In this document: piece after piece, positions 25,984 through 33,807 of the stretch
Position numbering within the stretch: the first letter of the stretch is position 1
Layout: every line of letters starts with the position of its first letter
From: Pontibacter kalidii
Lineage (GTDB): Bacteria; Bacteroidota; Bacteroidia; Cytophagales; Hymenobacteraceae
Assembly: GCF_026278245.1 (NCBI RefSeq)
Contig: NZ_CP111079.1
Span: 374,501-438,500 of the forward strand
DNA length: 64,000 nucleotides
Direction of reading: 5' to 3'
Notes under the pieces: generated by a model
The model's database searches: none
The model's input: the letters and a program-made list of their open reading frames with translations, nothing else
What the model was told of the DNA's origin: nothing
Program-made: the position numbers and the translations under genes

Positions 25984-27750
25984 ATGAGCAGACTAAACCC
26001 ATACCAGCTGGCTTTTCTGAAGTGGCGCAGGCGGCAGAGCAACAACCGTGTGATGCCCTTTGTGCTAAGCGTGGTGGTTGGATCCATTGTGGGGCTCTCG
26101 GCCATACTCATCAAGACCATCATCTTTTACATAGAGCAGTACGCCGTATACTTCGCTCCCAAACTGCTGTACTTCCTGCTGCCGCTCATCGGCTTTCTGA
26201 TCGTCACGTTCATCAACCGCAACATCTTCAGCCAGACGGCATACTTTGGCGGCGCGCGCCACGTCATCGACGCCATCGAGAACCACTCCTCGGTTATCCG
26301 GCTGCGGCTAATTTACTCCAAGTTCATCACCACGGGCCTTACCATCGGCTTTGGCGGAAGCTCGGGTGTGGAGGCGGCCATCATCTCGAGCGGGGCGGCC
26401 GTGGGCTCCAATGTGGGGCGCTTCCTGGGCCTGGGCTACCGGCTGCGCACGCTGCTGATCGGGTGCGGCGTGGCGGCGGGCATCTCGGCGGTGTATAACG
26501 CGCCCATGGGGGGCTTCATCTTCGCCCTCGAAACCATACTTCCCGAGTTCACCCCCACGCTGCTGATCCCGCTGCTGGTGGCGGCGGCGGCCGGCAAGAT
26601 CCTCTTTGAGTTCATCATGGGCGAGCACCTGCGCTTCCAGGTGCCGCTCACCGACTTTGCCTACGAGGAGATTCCGCTGGTGGTGTTACTGGGCGTGCTG
26701 GGCTGGCTCATGTCGAACTACCTGCTCCGGACCTACAGCTACTGCGCCAAGGTCTTCAACAACATCAAGAACGCTTACCTGCGGGCGCTGGTAGGGGGGC
26801 TTGCCCTGGGCAGCATCATCTTTCTGCTGCCGCCCATGTATGGCGAGGGCTATGTAAGTATAAACGCGCTGCTCAACAACGAGGAACGCTCGCTGTTGGT
26901 GAACTCGCCGCTGGCTGCCCTGCCCAACAACGTGTGGTTCAACCTGTTCTTCTTTTTCCTGATCACGATGGTGAAGCCGATCAGCACGGGCATTTGCGTG
27001 AACTCGGGCGGGGAGGGCGGCTACTTCGCGCCCTCCCTGATTACGGGCGGCCTGCTGGGGTTCCTGTTCTACAAGGTGGCGGTGCTCGTGCTTCCGTTTT
27101 ACGCGCTCAACCCCGCCACTTTCATCTTCCTGGGCATGGCCAGTGTGTTTGCCTGCATCATGAACGCGCCCGTTACCGCCATATTCCTGGTGGCCGAGAT
27201 CACGCAGAGCTACCAGCTGTTTGTGCCCCTGATGCTGGTGTGCGCCGTGTCGTACTTCCTCAAGTACTACATGGAGAACCTGAGCCGCAGCGTGGTGCAG
27301 CCCGCGGGCCAGAGCAAGGCGCTGCGCGTAGACCGCATCCTGCTGAACCAGCTAAGTATAAAGCAACTGATAGATGCGGATGACACGCCGGTGAGGGAGA
27401 GCGCCTCCTTCCGGGAGGTGGTGGAGGGGTTTACCAAATCGAACAGGAATGTGCAGCAGGTGCTCGATGAGCAGGGTATGCTGCAGGGCATTATCACGCT
27501 GAGCGACCTGCGCCAGCGCCTGGGTGACACCTCCAATTACGACAACATACTTGCCCGCGACCTGATGCACCCGCCGGAAGCCGTGGCGGAGATCGACGAG
27601 TCGGCCTCGGATGTGCTGGATAAGTTTGACACCTACAAGCTGTGGACGCTGCCGGTGGTGCGGCACGGCAAGTTCAAGGGCTTTATCTCCAAGAGCCGCC
27701 TGCTAACGCAGTATCGGAAGGAGCTGACCAAGGTAAACCGGTTTTTTTAG
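25984..27750 (+). CDS. ClC-type chloride channel/antiporter with C-terminal CBS pair
   Basis: 588 residues. Residues 1-430 form the ClC membrane domain; 440-588 hold two CBS modules (LSIKQLIDADDTPV... and ARDLMHPPEAVAEI...), which usually bind nucleotides. The glutamate-gate loop reads GGSSGVEAAIISSGAAVGSN: the glutamate is kept, but the usual GP after it is AA. The later loop is SGGEGGYFAPSLITGG, keeping GxFxP-like spacing with Tyr. YNAPMGGFIFALE and NAPVTAIFLVAEIT are other family marks. Transport of chloride or another anion is inferred; the altered loop may affect selectivity. Confidence 0.92.
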   Translation: MSRLNPYQLAFLKWRRRQSNNRVMPFVLSVVVGSIVGLSAILIKTIIFYIEQYAVYFAPKLLYFLLPLIGFLIVTFINRNIFSQTAYFGGARHVIDAIENHSSVIRLRLIYSKFITTGLTIGFGGSSGVEAAIISSGAAVGSNVGRFLGLGYRLRTLLIGCGVAAGISAVYNAPMGGFIFALETILPEFTPTLLIPLLVAAAAGKILFEFIMGEHLRFQVPLTDFAYEEIPLVVLLGVLGWLMSNYLLRTYSYCAKVFNNIKNAYLRALVGGLALGSIIFLLPPMYGEGYVSINALLNNEERSLLVNSPLAALPNNVWFNLFFFFLITMVKPISTGICVNSGGEGGYFAPSLITGGLLGFLFYKVAVLVLPFYALNPATFIFLGMASVFACIMNAPVTAIFLVAEITQSYQLFVPLMLVCAVSYFLKYYMENLSRSVVQPAGQSKALRVDRILLNQLSIKQLIDADDTPVRESASFREVVEGFTKSNRNVQQVLDEQGMLQGIITLSDLRQRLGDTSNYDNILARDLMHPPEAVAEIDESASDVLDKFDTYKLWTLPVVRHGKFKGFISKSRLLTQYRKELTKVNRFF

Positions 27751-27916
27751 GGAGAGGCAGCGCATGCGTGCCTCGGCCCGCTGTAAGTATAAGGCAAGTA
27801 AAACCCTGCGGCGGCAAAGTGTGGGCAAGCTTACATTTGAACACTTTTTCATAACATTAAAACAGTATGCTCCGTTTCTACTGAAATAAACCTAAAATTT
27901 AAACCATTAGTAGACT

Positions 27917-28198
27917 ATGGAAACATCAATGAACGACCTGAAAAACAAAGCCGACAAGGCGAACCCGCAAAAACAAGAAGGGCCGGTGGCTGCAGCAATA
28001 GAAGAATATACCGCCCGCATCCCCTCCGATATGTACCTGTGGGCCGCGCTGGGTTCTATGGCTATATCAGCCACACTTAAAGTGATGAAGAAAGACGAAG
28101 AAGCTTTATTCGTAGGCCAGTGGGCCCCGTCTTTCCTGCTGCTGGGCGTATACAACAAGCTCGTAAAGCAACTTGGCAAGGACAAGTACACCAGTTAA
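27917..28198 (+). CDS. Small membrane protein of unknown function
   Basis: 93 residues. Lys-rich N-terminus, then two hydrophobic stretches around MYLWAALGSMAISATL and WAPSFLLLGVYNKLV. No family recognised with certainty. The downstream terminator supports an independent transcript. Confidence 0.8.
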   Translation: METSMNDLKNKADKANPQKQEGPVAAAIEEYTARIPSDMYLWAALGSMAISATLKVMKKDEEALFVGQWAPSFLLLGVYNKLVKQLGKDKYTS

Positions 28199-28218
28199 TG
28201 ACTTGCCTTCATAAGCAG

Positions 28219-28253
28219 AAAGAGGAAGCCAGGTGCTTCCTCTTCTTGTTTGG
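28219..28253 (+). terminator. Intrinsic terminator
   Basis: Perfect stem AAGAGGAAGC / GCTTCCTCTT, 5-nt loop, T-rich tail, 20 bp after the small membrane protein. Confidence 0.82.
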
Positions 28254-28452
28254 AGCAATGCCTGTCGGCGCTGGGTTTATACTTCATCCGGCCCGGCCCC
28301 AAGAGCATGTTTCCCGCTCATACTTCCCCGCAGGCTGTCGGTCTCTGCCGCCGTAACGTTTACCGGTAGCGCGGCGCCGGCAGGACTTGGGATATCGCCT
28401 CATCACGACATTAGGACATACAATTCTCCAGAATACCGTAACAGAGAGGACT

Positions 28453-29130
28453 ATGTTTGGCATCAACGACATTCCGAAGTTCTTCCTGGCTTTCTTTCTT
28501 GTGCTTCCGGTAATTTCCTTTCTCCACGAGGCAGGCCATGTGTTTTTTGCCTGGCTGATGGGCGGCAAGAATATAAAAGTAACCGTGGGGTCCGGAGACG
28601 TTCTGTTTCGGGTGGGGATACTGGAGGTGAGGAAGTATTATTTTTGGTACGGGCTCTGCTCTTATGATAACCTAAAGCGCAACCAGCGATTCTCCAACAT
28701 CCTCATCTTTTCGGGGGGAGTGCTGTTCAACGCCCTATCGGCGGTGGCTATCGTATTTATGGTGGAGGAGGATATGCTGGAACCCGGGATGCTCACCTAC
28801 CAGTTTACGTACTTTTCGATGTACTACATCTTCTTTGCGCTGCTGCCCATGCCTTACCCGGACGGCAGCTACAGCGACGGCAAGTACATTCTTGACCTGA
28901 TCCGCAACCGGCCCACAGCCGAGAGTATTTACCGCATCCAGTGGGATGAGAAGAAGGAACAGTGGCAAGTGCTGGATCATAACAGAACCGTGGTGGAGGC
29001 TTTTAAGGAGGAGGAGCAGGCACTTGCCCGAGCGCATCAATTAGCGCAAAATAATCGCCCGAGCCGATTGCTCCATACGAAGAATGGCGAAGAGGTGGAG
29101 GTTTTTAATTATCCCAAGGTGCCACTATGA
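28453..29130 (+). CDS. M50-like membrane metalloprotease with DUF2188-like tail
   Basis: 225 residues from MFGINDIPKF; an upstream in-frame ATG would add 22 residues without support. The first helix contains HEAGH (25-29), the zinc-binding HExxH of M50/site-2-type proteases, followed by a glycine-rich hydrophobic helix FSGGVLFNALSAV and then PMPYPDGSYSDGK, which resembles the third-ligand PDG region. Residues about 163-222 (QWDEKKEQWQV ... EEQALARAHQLAQNNRPSRLL ... NGEEVEVF) look like a DUF2188 domain. Function is inferred; regulated intramembrane or housekeeping proteolysis are both possible. Confidence 0.75.
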   Translation: MFGINDIPKFFLAFFLVLPVISFLHEAGHVFFAWLMGGKNIKVTVGSGDVLFRVGILEVRKYYFWYGLCSYDNLKRNQRFSNILIFSGGVLFNALSAVAIVFMVEEDMLEPGMLTYQFTYFSMYYIFFALLPMPYPDGSYSDGKYILDLIRNRPTAESIYRIQWDEKKEQWQVLDHNRTVVEAFKEEEQALARAHQLAQNNRPSRLLHTKNGEEVEVFNYPKVPL

Positions 29131-29254
29131 CACATTGCCGGGCGGGAGCCTTTTGTGAGCACTGACGCGAAGCCTACGCCCGCCCGCCGGAGGGGGCGGA
29201 TTCTCCATCGGAACACCCCGTAGTATGCTATACTTTATAAATACAACCTAACTT

Positions 29255-29866
29255 ATGATTGCAGCAATTTTTAGCTTTTTGGTGATGCTGAACCCCTTTG
29301 CGCTCTTCCTGTACCTCAAGCCGGTGATGAGCGACCTGTCGAACGCAGATTTTAAGGCCGTCTTCCTAAAGGCCTCCCTAATCTCGTTTGGCATTTACCT
29401 GGTGTTTCTTCTTTTTGGCGATGTGGTGTTCCAGACGGTTTTCCGCATCAACTTTGAGTCGTTCAGGATATTCGGCGGCGTGGTGCTGTTCTCTTTTGCC
29501 TATATCTTTATTGTGCAGGGCAAGCAAGCGTTCATCCAGATAAAAGGCGACCTGCACGACCTTGCCTCCGAGATCGCGCTGCCGTTTATGGTCGGTGCCG
29601 GCACCATCTCCCTCACCGTGCTGATGTCGGAGCAGCTGGTGCTGTGGCAGGGCATACTGTCGCTTGCCATCATTATGCTTGTCAACTTTGCCATCATCAT
29701 GGGGTTGAAAAACATTCGCCGCAGCATGCGCTCCAAAAAGGTGCAGCTGGCCTTTGACAAGAACATGGAGCTGCTACTGCGCGTCAACGGCTTCTTCCTC
29801 GGCGCCATCGGTATAGACATGATCGTGACGGGGATCAGGAACCTGGTTTCGGGTGGGCTAGGCTAG
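29255..29866 (+). CDS. MarC family integral membrane protein
   Basis: 203 residues with about six hydrophobic helices. Matches the MarC/UPF0056 family: MLNPFALFLYLKPVMSDLS near the N-terminus, a FRIFGGVVLFSFAYIFI helix, and ALPFMVGAGTISLTVLMSEQ in the middle (the conserved PLMxGPGxI-like element). Transport role uncertain in the family. The gene ends inside an inverted repeat. Confidence 0.88.
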   Translation: MIAAIFSFLVMLNPFALFLYLKPVMSDLSNADFKAVFLKASLISFGIYLVFLLFGDVVFQTVFRINFESFRIFGGVVLFSFAYIFIVQGKQAFIQIKGDLHDLASEIALPFMVGAGTISLTVLMSEQLVLWQGILSLAIIMLVNFAIIMGLKNIRRSMRSKKVQLAFDKNMELLLRVNGFFLGAIGIDMIVTGIRNLVSGGLG

Positions 29867-29879
29867 CCGAAACCAGGTT
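29840..29879. repeat. Inverted repeat spanning the marC stop codon
   Basis: AACCTGGTTTCGG (29840-29852) pairs perfectly with 29867-29879. The left arm is within the last codons. There is no T-run, so a role as terminator or mRNA 3' stabiliser for this gene or the convergent UspA gene is inference. Confidence 0.7.
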
Positions 29880-29899
29880 CCCTCCAAAGTCCTACCTCT

Positions 29900-30775
29900 T
29901 TACTTTATCACCTCCTTCGAGTACACCAGCCAAAGCGGCACGTCGATATCGGTGTTATACAGCTCGGTGGGTACACTGCCCAGGCTCAGCGAGGGGAGCG
30001 GGTTGTTTCCCTTCAGGCCGAGCACCAAGAGGTCGTGGCGGCCTCTCTCCAGGTGCAGGACAATGCGCTCGGCTATACTTTTGTTGGCGGCACGCACCAG
30101 GGTATAGGGCACCCCGGCAATCTCCCGGTGGCGCTTCTGCAGGTCAGCAAACTTCTCTGTCACCAGTTCCTCGGCCTTCCGGACGGCTTTTTCTTCCGAT
30201 ATCAGTGGGAAAAACTGTGTCGGCAGCCGGTAGACGTGCATGATCTCCAGCTGCAGGTTCAGCTGGTCCGACAGCTCTTTGCTGAGCCTCAGCGCGTGTA
30301 CCGAGGTGTCCGAGAAGTCAATGGGCACAAGTACCCTCCGGACGTTGAAGCTGGCCGTCTCGGGGAAGACCAGCAGGCTGCAGGGGAGTATGCGCAGTAG
30401 CTTCGTGCCCAGGGCACCTGTGCTTTTGTCGCTCATCTTCTTCCCCAGCAGCGTCAGTCTTATGCCATAGCGCTTCACTATGTCAGCAAGTATCACCTCG
30501 GTGTTGGGCTCCTCGCTTACCAGTATTTCGTGGTCGGTGATGTTGCCGAATTGCTCCGCTACGATGTCGGTGATGTTCTCCTCTACTTCTCTGCTAAGGT
30601 CTACATTTCCGATCATCTCCCGGAAATCATCGCCCAGTTCATAGAGTCTGATGTTGTGCACGAAGTACACCTTCCGCACCTGCAGGCGTTCGCAGAGGGA
30701 GCGGGAAAAGGCAACGAGTTTCTCATCCAGGTCGCTCAGGTCGAGGCAGACCATCATGGCATCAATTGAGATCAT
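29900..30775 (-). CDS. Tandem UspA-domain universal stress protein
   Basis: 291 residues with two universal-stress units: about 1-140 (starting ISIDAMMVCLDLSDLDEKLV) and about 145-285 (starting VRRVLVPIDFSDTSVHALRL). The second ends with GLKGNNPLPSLSLGSVPTELY, similar to the ATP-binding G-x2-G-x9-GS motif; the first has a related GKKMSDKSTGALGTKLL. The start codon overlaps the BCCT stop (ATGA), so it is translationally coupled to the transporter. Adjacent UspA and osmolyte transporter suggests an osmotic or stress role. Confidence 0.9.
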   Translation of the reverse strand: MISIDAMMVCLDLSDLDEKLVAFSRSLCERLQVRKVYFVHNIRLYELGDDFREMIGNVDLSREVEENITDIVAEQFGNITDHEILVSEEPNTEVILADIVKRYGIRLTLLGKKMSDKSTGALGTKLLRILPCSLLVFPETASFNVRRVLVPIDFSDTSVHALRLSKELSDQLNLQLEIMHVYRLPTQFFPLISEEKAVRKAEELVTEKFADLQKRHREIAGVPYTLVRAANKSIAERIVLHLERGRHDLLVLGLKGNNPLPSLSLGSVPTELYNTDIDVPLWLVYSKEVIK

Positions 30776-32436
30776 AACGTATCAGGGTTTGGTGATATGG
30801 AGGCGTCTTTTCTGCTCTCAGCTGTTCTAGCATCTTGTTTCTGGGCACGCTTAGCCAGCATCTCGGCCACCAGTTGCTGGTAAGCCTTGCGCTGCTGGGC
30901 CTTGCCGAGCCTAGTTTCCTCCTCGGCCTCCTCGCTCAGGCCGCGGTACAGGCTGAAGCACATCAGCAAAAGAATGATGGCAAAGGGCAGGCCCGTGATG
31001 ATGACGGCTGTTTGCAGTGCCTGTAAGCCGCCGCCGATCAGCAAGACCGCCGCGATAGCCCCGCCCGCTAGCGCCCAGAAGACGCGTATGCCAACCGGGG
31101 GGTCTAGCTTGCCGCCGGAGGTCAGGCTAACCACTACCAGCGAACCGGAGTCGGAAGAGGTGACAAAGAAGCCGGCTATAAGTATAACGCCTATCACAGA
31201 AAGTACCGTTGAAAAAGGCAGCTGCTCGAAGAACACGAACAAGGCGGTGGACATGTCGGCTGCCACGGCCTCCGCTATGGTGGCGTCGCCAGCCAGGATT
31301 TCGCGTAGGGCGGTGCTGCCGAAGGCCGTCATCCACAGGAAGCAGAGGAGCGAGGGGGCAATGAGCACACCCAGAATAAACTCCTTTATCGTCCGGCCTT
31401 TGGAGACCCGCGCGATAAAGATGCCTACGAAAGGCGCCCAGGAGATCCACCAGGCCCAGTAAAAGACCGTCCAGGAGCCTTGCCAGTTCCGGGTGGAGTA
31501 AGCCTCGTTCCAGAACGAGAGCTGCATGAAGTTGCCGATGTAGGAGCCGGTGTTCTGCACGTAGGAGCCAAGTATAAAAACGGTTGGGCCCAGTACCAAC
31601 ACGGCCACCAGTATGAACAGCGCCACGCGGATGTTCCACTCGCTCAGGATACGCACACCTTTATCCACTCCGGTCACCACCGAAATGGTCGCAATACCAG
31701 TGATCACCACGATAAGTATGATTTGAGTGGTGATATCGTTCACAATGGCCGGGAACACATGGTTCAGGCCGGCGGCCACCTGTTGCACGCCCAGCCCCAG
31801 CGAAGTGGCCAGGCCGAACAGCGTCGCGATCACGGCCAGGATATCAATCACATGCCCCACCACGCCATGGATACGCTCGCCCAGAAAAGGATAGAAGGCG
31901 GAACGTACTGTTAGCGGCATCTGTCGGTTATAGGTAAAGTAAGCTAGCGCCAGCGCCACCAGCGCATAAATGGCCCAGGCATGCAGCCCCCAGTGCAGGA
32001 AAGTGAAGTTCATGGCCTGTCGGGCGGCGGCCGGTGTGCCGGGCTCACCGAGCGGAGGCGTCTGGAAATGGTTGATGGGCTCCGCAATGCTCCAGAACAG
32101 CAAGCCAATGCCCATACCGGCGCTGAATAGCATAGAAAACCAGGCCGAGGTGCTGAACTCTGGTTTAGCGTCCTTCCCACCTAATCGGATTTTACCAAAC
32201 CGACTGAAGGCCATGTACAGGCAGTAGGCGACAAAAAGGTTGACGCTCAAGATAAACAGCCAGCCCATGCTGGATGTAATGACTGCCTGGGTGTTGCTGA
32301 AAAACTCCTCCGCATCTTTCCTGAAAATAAGCACAAGGGCTATGCTTACCACCAGGAACACAATGGACGACCAGAACACGGGGCCGTTCACATCCAGGCC
32401 AAACGACCTCTTTGTATCACTTCTTACTTTACTCAT
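30772..32436 (-). CDS. BCCT family betaine/choline/carnitine transporter
   Basis: 554 residues, twelve predicted helices. The family signature is intact: YWAWWISWAPFVGIFIARVSKGRT. The N-terminal GMGIGLLFWSIAEPINHF and the later SSDSGSLVVVSLTSGG are also typical. Sodium- or proton-coupled uptake of quaternary ammonium compatible solutes is expected, in the cytoplasmic membrane. The C-terminal tail is charged (about 50 residues), as in osmosensing members. It lies 18 bp downstream of the porin gene and overlaps the UspA gene. Confidence 0.95.
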   Translation of the reverse strand: MSKVRSDTKRSFGLDVNGPVFWSSIVFLVVSIALVLIFRKDAEEFFSNTQAVITSSMGWLFILSVNLFVAYCLYMAFSRFGKIRLGGKDAKPEFSTSAWFSMLFSAGMGIGLLFWSIAEPINHFQTPPLGEPGTPAAARQAMNFTFLHWGLHAWAIYALVALALAYFTYNRQMPLTVRSAFYPFLGERIHGVVGHVIDILAVIATLFGLATSLGLGVQQVAAGLNHVFPAIVNDITTQIILIVVITGIATISVVTGVDKGVRILSEWNIRVALFILVAVLVLGPTVFILGSYVQNTGSYIGNFMQLSFWNEAYSTRNWQGSWTVFYWAWWISWAPFVGIFIARVSKGRTIKEFILGVLIAPSLLCFLWMTAFGSTALREILAGDATIAEAVAADMSTALFVFFEQLPFSTVLSVIGVILIAGFFVTSSDSGSLVVVSLTSGGKLDPPVGIRVFWALAGGAIAAVLLIGGGLQALQTAVIITGLPFAIILLLMCFSLYRGLSEEAEEETRLGKAQQRKAYQQLVAEMLAKRAQKQDARTAESRKDASISPNPDTL

Positions 32437-32454
32437 GCATCGTGTTTTTATAAG

Positions 32455-33621
32455 TTAGAAATAATACCCCATGTTGATGTTAAAGCGCATGTGCCAATTC
32501 GTGTCGCCGGGTGTGCCTGCGGCAAGGGCATTCGTCCACTCGGGGCCCAGCCACGGGTGATTATAGCCGAAGGCTGCGTCGGTATAGATATACATGGGGC
32601 CGGCTGTAAAGAGCGCGCCAAGTACGTTCATGTGAGCGTTTTCGAAACCGCTTACTCGTTTGTTGTAAAAGCCATAGTTGTTGTAAATATCTATACTTTG
32701 TACGAGACGGGTATTTAAAGGAATGTGGTAGGCGATGTTTGCCGTGTAAATTTCCCCTTTGTTGGCCACGTTATAGTTAGCCCCGTAAGCGCCCATTTCT
32801 ACGAAGCCCGGATTGGCCCCGGCAGCATATTTTGGGTTGAAATGATAGAGCATGGCCTGCAGCTTGATGTTCCAGGGGCTGTGGTCGGCCTTATGTTCGT
32901 AATGTATTGCCTCGGCGTAGCGGGTGCCGTTGCGCTCGGTGTCGAGGTTGTAGAGTAGCCCGCCCTGCAGCGAAACGCCCAGCTCGTGTGCCAGGCTATC
33001 GCCCAGGCGGCGCACGACCTTAAAGTTGAGCTGGTTGTTTTCCTTATTACGTGCGGTCACATCGTAGGAATAGCGGTTGGGGCTGGGATCTGTTAAAGCA
33101 AAGACGAACTCCTCGGCGCTTTTGTAATAGGCCGCCTGCCACTGCCAGCGGCCGGAGTCGTGGATATACTTGAAGCCCATGTCGTGGTCATCTTCAAAGC
33201 CCACGTAGTAGGTGATGTTAAAGAACCAGTTGTTGGAGTTGTATTGTTGGATTCCAAAGGGTACCTGGTTCAGGCCCACCTGTAGCTGCGATTGCTCTGA
33301 AAAATCGTACTGAAACCAGCCCTGTTTGAGAAAAGAACCTCCAAAAGCCTGGGAGTAGTGGCGGAACTCGGCATTGAGCTTGATGCCCTTGTACTCGGCT
33401 TCGGCATTGATGCGAAACATGTCAAAGCCAAAGTCCCCGCCACGGTCTAACTGGTCCTCCTTCCAGGTAGAGAGGTTATAGTTAAAACGCACGGCGCCGC
33501 CCAATTTCAGGTATGGCTTTTCCTCAGGCTTCTCTTCCGGGAATTGCGCCTGGCACACCCTGCCGGAGATAAGAAAGAGGGCTAACAGTAAACAGAACCG
33601 GTATTGTAAAGCTATCTTCAA
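32455..33621 (-). CDS. Phosphate-selective porin O/P-like outer-membrane protein
   Basis: About 388 residues if translation begins at the TTG at 33621 (LKIALQYRFCLLLALFLISG, a good signal peptide cleaved near CQAQF). No ATG is available close to it; the only in-frame ATG is 40 codons upstream and gives a non-signal sequence. The mature protein is a barrel with aromatic strands such as FMFRINAEAEYKGIKLNAEFR-like segments and ends MRFNINMGYYF, as Porin_O_P family proteins do. First gene of the porin-BCCT-UspA cluster, so it may admit the substrate of that transporter. Confidence 0.8.
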   Translation of the reverse strand: MKIALQYRFCLLLALFLISGRVCQAQFPEEKPEEKPYLKLGGAVRFNYNLSTWKEDQLDRGGDFGFDMFRINAEAEYKGIKLNAEFRHYSQAFGGSFLKQGWFQYDFSEQSQLQVGLNQVPFGIQQYNSNNWFFNITYYVGFEDDHDMGFKYIHDSGRWQWQAAYYKSAEEFVFALTDPSPNRYSYDVTARNKENNQLNFKVVRRLGDSLAHELGVSLQGGLLYNLDTERNGTRYAEAIHYEHKADHSPWNIKLQAMLYHFNPKYAAGANPGFVEMGAYGANYNVANKGEIYTANIAYHIPLNTRLVQSIDIYNNYGFYNKRVSGFENAHMNVLGALFTAGPMYIYTDAAFGYNHPWLGPEWTNALAAGTPGDTNWHMRFNINMGYYF

Positions 33622-33721
33622 TTGTACAGCCGTTAAAGTATACTTCTCTATTGACGAGCTAAGGGGGCAAAAGTTACTCCGGAACGGGAAAGGAGGGGCG
33701 TATGGGCAGACTCGTGCTATA

Positions 33722-33761
33722 GCAAAAGGCCCTGCAAACACAACGTCTGCAGGGCCTTTGC
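33722..33761 (-). terminator. Terminator of M3 peptidase gene
   Basis: Stem GCAAAGGCCCTGCA / TGCAGGGCCTTTTGC region with a 10-nt loop, 47 bp after the peptidase stop on the minus strand. Confidence 0.8.
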
Positions 33762-33807
33762 TTGTAAACCGCGCTTCAAAGTATAAGCTTAGCGTGCAGC
33801 GGTGATT

